From contig NZ_AXWW01000024.1 of assembly GCF_000482865.1 (NCBI RefSeq), forward strand, positions 1 through 64,000: a stretch of DNA of 64,000 bases. The letters are read 5' to 3'. The stretch comes from Actinokineospora inagensis DSM 44258. GTDB lineage: Bacteria; Actinomycetota; Actinomycetes; Mycobacteriales; Pseudonocardiaceae. Positions 1 through 9,900 of this stretch are shown piece by piece. Both the position numbers and the translations under genes were made by a program. A model generated the notes under the pieces. The model was not told the DNA's origin, made no database searches, and saw nothing but the letters and a program-made list of their open reading frames with translations. Each line of letters begins with the position of its first letter. The stretch's first letter is position 1.

Positions 1-2
1 AC

Positions 3-290
3 GCCGGCATCGCCCCCGTCACCCGCGGCTCCGGCACCTCGACCAAAGGCGAGCACCCGGCCCGCACCGGCAACCGCAAGCTCAAACGAGCGTTCTTCCT
101 GGCCGCGTTCGCCGCCCTGTCCAACCCCACCAGCAGCGCCTACTACGACCGCAAGAGAACCGAGGGCAAGAAACACAACGCAGCACTCATCCACCTCGCC
201 CGCCGCCGCTGCGACGCCCTCTACGCCATGCTCCGCAACAGCACCCACTACCGACACCCCGAGACCGTCCCCACCCCAACCGCGGCTTGA
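3..290 (+). CDS. IS110-family transposase, C-terminal fragment
   Basis: The reading frame is open from the left edge to TGA at 288-290, giving about 95 residues. It begins GIAPVTRGSGTSTKG and continues with ARTGNRKLKRAFFLAAF, the pattern of the C-terminal Transposase_20 domain of IS110/IS116/IS902 enzymes, which holds the Ser-containing recombinase half. The N-terminal DEDD nuclease half lies outside the window, so intactness cannot be judged. Third positions are G/C rich like the surrounding genes, so there is no sign of decay in this part. A 13-bp inverted repeat begins at its stop codon and probably belongs to the element end. Confidence 0.8.
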   Translation, partial: AGIAPVTRGSGTSTKGEHPARTGNRKLKRAFFLAAFAALSNPTSSAYYDRKRTEGKKHNAALIHLARRRCDALYAMLRNSTHYRHPETVPTPTAA

Positions 291-390
291 CAACCACATA
301 GGGACACCCCCCCCGGGAAGGGTGGGGGCTGGCCGGGTCGGTGGGTCGGGTGGGGCGGGCGTGATCCCTGGTTGATCATGTGGTTGTCAA
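287..390. repeat. 13-bp inverted repeat at the IS110 transposase 3' end
   Basis: TTGACAACCACAT at 287-299 is the exact reverse complement of ATGTGGTTGTCAA at 378-390. The 78 bp between them are G-rich and include one copy of the GGGTGGGGGCTGGCCGGG element. The left arm overlaps the transposase stop codon. In the IS1111 group of IS110 elements, subterminal inverted repeats and a structured non-coding RNA lie downstream of the transposase, so this may be such an element end. The assignment is inference. Confidence 0.5.
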
Positions 391-499
391 GGCCCGTGAT
401 CTGTTGAGGAAGTCGGGCCCGTCGGGGCGTCGTCCCCGGTCGTGGTTGTCCTGAGTCCGTCGGCCCCGGTGTCCGGTGACGCCGTGGTCGATCCGCGTC

Positions 500-785
500 G
501 TTTTCCGGGGGTCGCGGTGCCTGGTCCGCGTCGACGGTGTGGGATCGGCACTCGTTGGTCGGCGTGCCGGTGTTGGGGGTTGCCGCGGGAGCGTGGTCGT
601 TGACCGTGATCGCGGAGTGGGTCGTGGGCCTGGCTCAACCGGTCTTGGCGGAGTGCGGTGTGCGCCGTGATCGTGGTGTCGGCGACCGAGTCCACGGTGC
701 GCCGCGTGTTGGCGCGGGACCACGACACCCAGCACAACACTGGCGACGACCATTCCGACTACTCGACACCATCATCTGACCACCA
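500..785 (+). pseudogene. Decayed ISAs1-type transposase, N-terminal remnant
   Basis: Two plus-strand frames carry consecutive pieces of one recognisable protein. The piece around 551-660 reads VGVPVLGVAAGAWSLTVIAE, then WVVGLAQPVLAECGVRRD. A different frame at about 680-720 reads SATESTVRRVLARDHDTQH. Together they match the N-terminal DDE-associated region of ISAs1-family transposases, where a hydrophobic segment ending in an IAEW motif precedes a P-(S/T)-E-x-TVRRVLAR motif. At least one frameshift separates the pieces and no catalytic DDE domain follows. It is therefore a fragment, next to the IS110 remnant at the window edge. Confidence 0.55.
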
Positions 786-814
786 CACCGACTTTGCCGG
801 ACCTCTGCCGGATC

Positions 815-870
815 GGGTGGGGGCTGGCCGGGACTCCGGCATGAAGTGCGGCTTGAATCGTCGCCGGTCC
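815..870 (+). repeat. GC-rich dispersed repeat, copy A
   Basis: It starts with GGGTGGGGGCTGGCCGGGA and continues to a shared GTGCGGCTTGAAT block. It matches 1018-1074 at roughly four of five positions by eye. The first 18 bases also occur at about 319-337 inside the IS110 end. It lies in the gene-free stretch 291-1141, which otherwise holds only the transposase remnants. Its function is unknown; it could be IS-derived or a small mobile repeat. Confidence 0.55.
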
Positions 871-1017
871 GACCCGGCGCCCGACTCGTGGGATCGCCTG
901 GTCCGCAGGTGACCGGGGTGAGTTGTCCACATTGCCGCCGGCGGTCCCCAGCTTGTCCGAGGCTTCTCCGCCGAGCTGCCGGGCCGGTAGACTGGACCAG
1001 GGACGCCCCCCGGGACT

Positions 1018-1074
1018 GGGTGGGGGCTGGCCGGGAGTCCTGGTATGAGGTGCGGCTTGAATTGCGGTCGGTCC
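1018..1074 (+). repeat. GC-rich dispersed repeat, copy B
   Basis: Second long copy of the element at 815-870, sharing GGGTGGGGGCTGGCCGGGA and the GTGCGGCTTGAAT block. The preceding bases GGACGCCCCCCGGGA resemble GGACACCCCCCCCGGGA before the short copy near 319, so the repeated unit probably extends leftwards. Confidence 0.55.
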
Positions 1075-1141
1075 AGTGGCAGGTGCGGCTAGGGGCCAAG
1101 CTCGCGGCGTCGCCTCCGTGGGTGACGAGGTCGGGTACCCC

Positions 1142-3547
<2,406 letters not shown>

Positions 3548-3692
3548 TCGTGTCTCCGTGTCTCCACCGTGCTGTGGCTGATCTGCGCTGCTCTGATCTG
3601 GGATGACTTCCTACTGTCTACCCGATCGGGCGGGCCGACCGGGGGTGGCGCGACGCCCGTCCGGGTGAGCGGTCGGGGTCGCGCCGCCGGGC

Positions 3693-4043
3693 TCACCGGT
3701 CCTGCAGCAGCCCCAGGACGTTGCCGTCGCGGTCGGTCACGGTCGCCACCAGGCGGCCACCGCCCACGTCGCGCACCGGGTTCTGCACGGAGCCGCCCGC
3801 CGCGGTCACCTCGGCGAGCTTCGCCTCGATGTCGGCGACGTGCCAGTGCGCCACCGGACCGGTCATGCCCTGCTGCGCCCCACCCGGGACCAGGCCGATG
3901 TGCTGGCCCGCGGTCTCGTAGCCGACGTAGTACTCGGCGTCGTGGGCGGGTTCGACGCCGAGCAGGGCGGTGAACACGGCCTTGGCCGCCGCCAGGTCGG
4001 TCACCGGGTGCAGCACGGTCTTGATCCCCTGTGTCTCGCTCAT
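3693..4043 (-). CDS. VOC (glyoxalase/bleomycin-resistance fold) family protein
   Basis: This 116-residue single-domain protein has the vicinal-oxygen-chelate beta-alpha-beta-beta-beta pattern: HPVTDLAAAKAVFTALLGVE at the start, then VAHWHVADIEAKLAEV, ending in TVTDRDGNVLGLLQD. That last segment is the usual VOC C-terminal strand with aspartate and asparagine before GLLQ. Members bind metals or small ligands, as lyases, dioxygenases or drug-binding proteins; the substrate here cannot be named. The ATG follows AGGAG six bases upstream. It lies upstream of the UvrA-like gene on the same strand with 145 bp between them, so co-transcription is possible. Confidence 0.8.
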   Translation of the reverse strand: MSETQGIKTVLHPVTDLAAAKAVFTALLGVEPAHDAEYYVGYETAGQHIGLVPGGAQQGMTGPVAHWHVADIEAKLAEVTAAGGSVQNPVRDVGGGRLVATVTDRDGNVLGLLQDR

Positions 4044-4243
4044 CCGTCACTCCTGAAGTGTTCGCTGTGTTGTGCCTACTGGGCCGTGGGCCGCCTGACC
4101 AGGTGTTCGTGCCCACGACGGTCACACTATGTGCCGGTCCGGCCGGGCCGCTTCTCGAATCCTGACCGGTCTCCGCGCACTGTGGACCGCCCGTGGACTG
4201 TCCCCAGACCGTCCCCGGACTGCCCCCGACGGCCCTTGGACGC

Positions 4244-4281
4244 CGAACGGCCACCGCGCCGGGACGCGCGGTGGCCGTTCG
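4244..4281. terminator. Hairpin terminator downstream of the AA10 oxidase gene
   Basis: Arms CGAACGGCCACCGCGC (4244-4259) and GCGCGGTGGCCGTTCG (4266-4281) are perfectly complementary over 16 bp with a 6-nt loop. It sits 31 bp past the stop codon of the minus-strand AA10 gene and separates it from the VOC gene. There is no clear U-tract, as is common in actinomycetes. Confidence 0.65.
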
Positions 4282-4312
4282 GGTGGGGCGGTGATCCAGT
4301 TGACGGCGGTGG

Positions 4313-4957
4313 TCAGTTGAAGATGACGTCCGAGCAGGAGTAGAACGCCTCACCGCTGTCGGGCAGGTGCCGCTGCCAGATGCCGTAGATCAGGTTCCGG
4401 CCCGTGTGGCCCGCGGGGAGGGTCACCTTGAGCTGGTAGGCGCCGCCGACGATCGGCGGGTTGAGCTGGCTGTAGAACGGCTTGTCCTCCAGGTCGGACC
4501 ACTTGAGCGGTTTGGTCGGGTCCCAGCCCTGCTTGGTCACGTACAGCTCGAAGGTGCCCGGGTGCGCGGCGGTCTCCTTGTACTGGAACGTGTACGGGCC
4601 GCCGGCGGGCAGCGTGGTGGCGGGCCAGTCCGCGCGGGGCAGGTCCAGACCCTTGTACTTGTCGCGGCCCGCGCTGCACAGCTTGCCGTCCGGGATGATC
4701 TGGCGGCTGCGCCCGTTGGCGTTGAGGAGGTTCACCTCGTCCCAGTCGTAGAGCGGCCACGCCTCGCCCGCCTTCACAGCGGCCTTGCAGGCGGCGGACT
4801 TCGGGCTCTCCGGGCCCTCGGTGAAACAGCGGTAGATCCGGCTGGCCGGGTTGCTCATCGAGCCGTGCGCGGAAGCGGGCCCGGCGAGCAGCGCCGTCAT
4901 GGACAACAGCGCCCCCGTGATGGCCGCCAACGCGGTGGCGGCGCGGCCGATCCTCAT
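4313..4957 (-). CDS. Secreted AA10 lytic polysaccharide monooxygenase (chitin-active type)
   Basis: This 214-residue copper oxidase cleaves crystalline chitin or cellulose oxidatively outside the cell. A Sec signal peptide of 30 residues ends in GPASA, and cleavage exposes H31 (HGSMSNPASRIYRC), the histidine-brace N-terminus typical of AA10. The second copper histidine is in the YKETAAHPGTFELY segment. WPLYDWDEVNLLNANG and PLKWSDLEDKPF are AA10 landmarks, and paired cysteines fit disulfides. There is no carbohydrate-binding module, so it is a single-domain form. The ATG follows AAGGAG at 7-bp spacing. A perfect GGTCTAGACC palindrome lies about 30 bp upstream, matching the DasR operator core and implying N-acetylglucosamine/chitin control. 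A secreted M4-like gene is divergent. Confidence 0.92.
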   Translation of the reverse strand: MRIGRAATALAAITGALLSMTALLAGPASAHGSMSNPASRIYRCFTEGPESPKSAACKAAVKAGEAWPLYDWDEVNLLNANGRSRQIIPDGKLCSAGRDKYKGLDLPRADWPATTLPAGGPYTFQYKETAAHPGTFELYVTKQGWDPTKPLKWSDLEDKPFYSQLNPPIVGGAYQLKVTLPAGHTGRNLIYGIWQRHLPDSGEAFYSCSDVIFN

Positions 4958-4984
4958 CTGCGATCTCCTTCGGCTGTCGAGTAA

Positions 4985-4996
4985 AGGTCTAGACCA
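4985..4996. promoter_or_regulatory. DasR-type operator (dre)
   Basis: AGGTCTAGACCA contains a perfect 10-bp palindrome GGTCTAGACC. The published DasR consensus is ACTGGTCTAGACCAGT, so the whole core matches. It lies 28-39 bp upstream of the AA10 oxidase start and about 140 bp before the divergent M4-like gene. DasR represses chitin-utilisation genes in actinomycetes until glucosamine phosphates accumulate. Confidence 0.8.
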
Positions 4997-5133
4997 TTAT
5001 GGATCTCCGGCACCGCCAAGTCCACCGTGGGGAATTCGCGAAACACCACCGCGACCGGCGAGGATCTGGACTGTTTATCTGTTCAGGGGGCAACCCTCTT
5101 GCCCGGCGGGCGGATCGTTCCGATCCTGATCGC

Positions 5134-6162
5134 ATGACCGGTTCCCGGATGACCGTCCGCGGCGCGTTGCTGCTGTCCGCGGTGTTGACTTTGTGGTCGG
5201 GTTCGACTGCCCCGGCGTATGCCACCGGCGCCGGGACGGGTGCCTGGAACATGAACCCGGTTCCGCTGGACACCACCCACTCCGGCTCCACCTACAGCAT
5301 GCGCGACCCCCGGTGGCCCGGACTCGCCTGTCAGGACGCCGTGACCAACACCGTGTTCAGTGGTCCGGACGACGTCTGGGGCAACGGTGACCCGATCGAT
5401 CGCGAGACCGGCTGTGTGGACGCCTTGTACGCGGCGCAGAACTTCCAGCGGATGGCGGTGAACTGGTTGGGCCGCAACGGAGCCGATGGCAACGGCCGGG
5501 CGAGCCTGAGCATCCGGGTCGGTGTCGCGCAGCTCGGTCTCGGCACCAGCGGTTCGGTGATCTCGGTGGGGCACAACACTTCCGGCCAGTGGGTCGGCTC
5601 GCTCGACCTGATCGGCCGCGAGTACGGCAGGGTCATCGACCAGTACACGCCGACCGGGCCGTCGGCCAACGGCACCGCGGAGTTCATCGCGGACGCTTTC
5701 GGCACCGCCAACGAGTGGTACGCCGCGCAGCCCGCCGGTGACGTGCCGGACTTCCTGATCGGCGAGCGGGTGAACGTGCTGGGTCAGGGGCCGTTGCGGG
5801 ACATGGCCAACCCGGCCGCGACCGGCGGGCGCAACTGCTACGCCGCCGACATCCCGCGGATCGACCCGGTCGCGGCGGCGGGGGTCGGTGACCACTGGTT
5901 CGTGTTGCTGGCAGCGGGTTCGGCGAACAGCCCGACGTGTGACGGGTTGTCGGCGACCGGGATCGGCGTCCAACGGGCCATCAAGATCCTTTATGCCGCG
6001 CTGCAGTTGAAGACCTCCGGGAGCAGCTACCCCAAGTACCGCGTCCAGACCCTGCGCGCCGCGCGGTCCCTGTACCCCGGCGGCTGTGTCGAGTACTCGG
6101 CGGTGCGGGCGGCCTGGACGTCGGTGGGCGTGCCCGCCCAGCCGGGGGAGCCCGGGTGCTGA
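5134..6162 (+). CDS. Secreted M4 (thermolysin-like) peptidase homologue lacking the HExxH motif
   Basis: This 342-residue protein has a Sec signal (MTVRGALLLSAVLTLWSG) ending near PAYA. From about residue 95 it follows the thermolysin fold. SLDLIGREYGRVIDQYT occupies the active-site helix, GTAEFIADAFG the glutamate-ligand helix, and GVGDHWFVLLAAGS through SVGVPA the helical C-terminal domain usual for actinomycete M4 enzymes. The zinc motif, normally HEYGH, reads R162-E-Y-G-R166, so both zinc histidines are arginine while the catalytic Glu and downstream His remain. No FTP or PepSY propeptide is present, unlike active M4 zymogens. It is probably not a protease and may be a binding protein or inhibitor. 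Start 5134 is chosen for the signal peptide; its ribosome site is weak. It is divergent from the AA10 gene. Confidence 0.78.
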   Translation: MTGSRMTVRGALLLSAVLTLWSGSTAPAYATGAGTGAWNMNPVPLDTTHSGSTYSMRDPRWPGLACQDAVTNTVFSGPDDVWGNGDPIDRETGCVDALYAAQNFQRMAVNWLGRNGADGNGRASLSIRVGVAQLGLGTSGSVISVGHNTSGQWVGSLDLIGREYGRVIDQYTPTGPSANGTAEFIADAFGTANEWYAAQPAGDVPDFLIGERVNVLGQGPLRDMANPAATGGRNCYAADIPRIDPVAAAGVGDHWFVLLAAGSANSPTCDGLSATGIGVQRAIKILYAALQLKTSGSSYPKYRVQTLRAARSLYPGGCVEYSAVRAAWTSVGVPAQPGEPGC

Positions 6163-6254
6163 CGCCGCCGGACCGCTCACCCGATCGGCACGCCCCGATG
6201 TGATTGGTTGAACCATTTGGTGTGACCGTGGGTGCGGTTGGGCAGTTCTGCGAC

Positions 6255-6662
6255 ATGACCGCCGACACCGACCGCGACCTGGCCGTGTTCACCGCGACCG
6301 TGCCCACCCGCGCCGAGCAGTTGGCCCCGCTCCGGCACCGGATTCGCCGGTGGTTGACCCGGTGTCGGGTGCCCGCCGCTGTCCGTGGCGATGTCGTGTT
6401 GGCCGCGCACGAGGCGGTCAGCGACGCGATCGACCAACCACGCTCGGGGGACCCCACTACGGTGACGTTGCACTGGGACGAAGAGGTCGTCGTGCTGACC
6501 GCGATCGACCATTTCACCTGGACGGCGCGGGCGGCGGCGGTGGATGGCCCCGGGGAGCGGCGGTTGCGGGTGATCACCCGGGTCGCGGCGCGGGTGGACC
6601 TGGACGTGGACGCCGACCGGGGCACGTTGACGGCGTACTTCCAGGTGCCGGGCCGACCGTGA
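6255..6662 (+). CDS. Anti-sigma-factor-like (RsbW-type) ATPase, degenerate
   Basis: This 135-residue protein resembles the HATPase_c_2 proteins that act as anti-sigma kinases or switch proteins in actinomycetes. AAHEAVSDAID near residue 50 corresponds to the N-box E-A-x-x-N-A, with Asp57 where the Mg-coordinating Asn normally sits. RLRVITRVAARVDLDVDADR near the C-terminus is the equivalent of the G-box and final strands but lacks the glycine-rich lid. It probably binds ATP poorly or not at all. Upstream in-frame TTG/GTG starts would add up to 17 residues; 6255 is the first ATG. It stands alone and no anti-anti-sigma partner is adjacent. Confidence 0.6.
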   Translation: MTADTDRDLAVFTATVPTRAEQLAPLRHRIRRWLTRCRVPAAVRGDVVLAAHEAVSDAIDQPRSGDPTTVTLHWDEEVVVLTAIDHFTWTARAAAVDGPGERRLRVITRVAARVDLDVDADRGTLTAYFQVPGRP

Positions 6663-6912
6663 TCCAATCGCGCTGATCATGGAAGCGTTACAGCGGTGAT
6701 CTAGCTCGATCGGCTGCAAGAGTGCGTGATCGGGTTATTGGTTCGACCAGGAATTCCGGCGGTTCGGTGACGAATTCGCCGACTTTAATCCTCTGTGGCC
6801 ACTCTTCCGGGTGGACACTCCGCAGCACCGTTGTCGCAGGCCAGGACGGCCCTAGTCTTTGATTCCACCCAGGGAACATCCGGGCTGGTCCGACCATGTG
6901 GTGAGGTGCGGG

Positions 6913-9900
6913 ATGGGTAAGAGCAAGTCGTCCCCAGGCGAGACCGGCAGGGTGTTCCTGCCGCCCCTGGCGCGCAGACCCGGCGGTCGGGTCGCCGTGC
7001 TCGCGCTGGTGTTGGCCGCCATGGTCGGCACCGGGGGTCCGGTCTTCGCCGACCCCGACCCGGGTGGCGCCTCGACGTCCCAACCCGCGCCGTCCACGTC
7101 GGACACACCACCCGGCGCCGCCGCCAACGCCACCGGCACCGCAGGCACCGCGACGGACTCCACCACCGCGGACACCCCGACCCCGTCGGACTCCCCGACG
7201 GCCGACCCGTCCGGGCAAGCGCCCTCCCCGTCGGACCAATCACCCGCCGACTCCCCGTCTCCGGACCAAGCGCCGTCGAGCGGGCCACCCGCTGAGGCCC
7301 CGGCGCCCGCGGCCATCGACCCGCGCGCCCCGGTCGACCTCGCGTTGAGCGTCTACGCTCCCGAGGCCGCGAACGCCGGTTCCACCATCACCTGGACGTT
7401 GACGGTCACGAACAACGGCCCCGGCGCCGCGTCGGCTTTCACCGTCACCGACACCCTGCCCATCGAGGTGACCGGGATCAGCAGCCCCGGTTGTTCGGTC
7501 GCGGGCAACGTGGTGACGTGCGCGGGTGCCGCGCTCGCCGCGGGCGCTTCCACCACGCTGACCGTCAACGGCAGCACGCCGACCCCGTTCACCTTCCCCT
7601 TGGTGAACTCGGCCTCGGTGGCCACCGCGCCGACCGACAGCGACGCCGACACCGCCAACAACGAGGCGACGACGGTCACCACGACCGCCGCCCCCGCCCC
7701 GCAACTGGGCCTGCTCGCCACCGCGCACCTCAACGACACCAACGGAAACGGCGTCGGTGACGCGGGCGAGTCGATCGGCTACTCGTTCACCGTGCACAAC
7801 TCGGGCAACGTGACGCTGTTCAACCTCGCGCTGCAGTTCAACGGCGGCGGCACCACGACCTGCGCCGACACCACGCTCTCGCTCAACGAGAGCACCACCT
7901 GCTCAGTGGGGACGCACGTGATCACCGCGGCCGACGTGACCGCGGGCCAGGTCGTCACCACCAGTACCGCCACCGCGACCGCCCCGGACGGCGCCGCGGT
8001 GTCCTCCGGGCAGTCGGTGACCAACATCCCGACCTTCGCCGCGGCGCCCGCGATCAAGCTGGTCCGCACCGCCGTCCTCGGCGACACCAACGGGGACAAC
8101 CTCGGCGAGCAGGGCGAGCAGATCGACTACCGGTTCCTGGTGAGCAACTCCGGGAACGTGCCGCTGACCAACATCGTGGTCACCGGCGACGACCTGACCA
8201 CCAACCCGTGCGCGGCGGTCACGACGGTGCAGCCCAACCAGACCGTCGAGTGCGTCCGCCAGCCGGTCTACGTCATCACCGCGCAAGACGCGGTCAACGG
8301 CACCGTGGTGCACAACGCCATCGCGACCGGTGTCGCCCCGGGCGGCACGTCGGTGACCTCCGATACGTCCACCACTACGACACCCACGTTCGTGCCCGCC
8401 CCCGCGGTGACCATCGCGCAGACGTTCACCCCGGGTGACGAGAACAACGACGGCCTGGTCGAGGCCGGTGAGACCGTCCGGTTCAAGTCCACGATCACCA
8501 ACAACGGCAACGTGAAGCTGACCGACCTCGATGTCACCGTCATCGATGGCGCGCCGAGTTCCGCGGGTTGTGTTGGCGGTTTGACCGCACAACCCGGGGA
8601 AACCGTGGTGTGCAACCAATCCCTGCCGTATGTGGTCACACCGCAGGACGCGGCGGCGGGCGCGGTCACCCGCACCGTGCGCGCGCACGGCACCGCTCCC
8701 GGTGGCACGATCGTGCAGTCGACCGATGTCACCTCGTCCATCCCGGTCTTCGTGCCGCGGCCATCGATCGGGTTGACCCTGCACGAAGACCTGGTCGACG
8801 GCAACGGGAACGGCATCGGCGACCTGGGTGAGCAGGTCCGGTTCAGCGTGACCGTCAGCAACACCGGCAACGTGCCGCTCACCAACGTGATCGTCGAGGG
8901 CCAGCTCAGCGGCAACGCCGAGACCATCTGCCCGCAGGCGGTGATGATCCCCGAGCAGAGCGCCACCTGCGTCCGCCCGCTGTACACGATCAGCCAGCAC
9001 GACGTCGACGTCGGCGCGGTGCTCGGCATCGGCACCGCGGTGGGCACGGCGCCGGACGGCGCGCGGATCCGGTCGACGCCGATCGCGGCCAACATCCCGG
9101 TGTTCGACCCGGACCCGGTGCTGGCGCTGGTCAAGAACGACCACCTGCGTGACGGCAACGGCAACGGCCTCGCCGACCTGGACGAGCCGATCGACTACAC
9201 CTTCGCGGTCACCAACGTCGGCAACGTCACCGTGACCGGGCTCAACATCCAGGACGCCACCCTGTCCGGCACCACCTGCCCGACCACGACCCTGGCGCCG
9301 CAGCAGAGCACCACCTGCACCTCCAACGCGCCGCACGTGACCACGGTCGACGACATCGACGCCGCCGAGGTCATCAACGTGGCCACCGCGCGCGGCACCG
9401 CGCCGGACGGCTCGACGGTCGTGTCGCCGCAGTCGCGGACGAACACCCCGACGTTCGTGGCCAACCCGGCGCTGGCGCTGGACAAGCGGGCCGTGCTCGG
9501 CGACACCAACAACAACGGCCTCGCCGATCTCGGCGAGCGCATCCAGTGGTCGTTCCTCGTGGTGAACAACGGCACCCTGCCGCTGCACGGGCTGCACATC
9601 GCCGACCCGGTCGCGGGCGCGGTCACCTGCCCGGCCACCGACCTGGCCGTGCTGGCCGCCACCACCTGCGTCGCCGACGCGCCGCACAACGTGACCGAGG
9701 CGGACATCCTGCTCGGCAAGGTCGCCAACACGGCCATCGCCATCGCGAGCCTGGGCGACGCCGCCAACACCGAGGTCGTCTCGCCGCCGGACTCGACGAT
9801 CACCCCGACCGCGGGCCCGAACCCGGTGCTGACCCTGGCCAAGCGTGCCGACCTGGTCGACACCAACAACAACGAGTTGGCCGACAAGGGCGAGACCATC

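Noticed and set aside
5134-6162. Active neutral zinc metalloprotease.
   Set aside because: The HExxH motif is REYGR and no propeptide exists, so activity is not supported despite the M4 fold.
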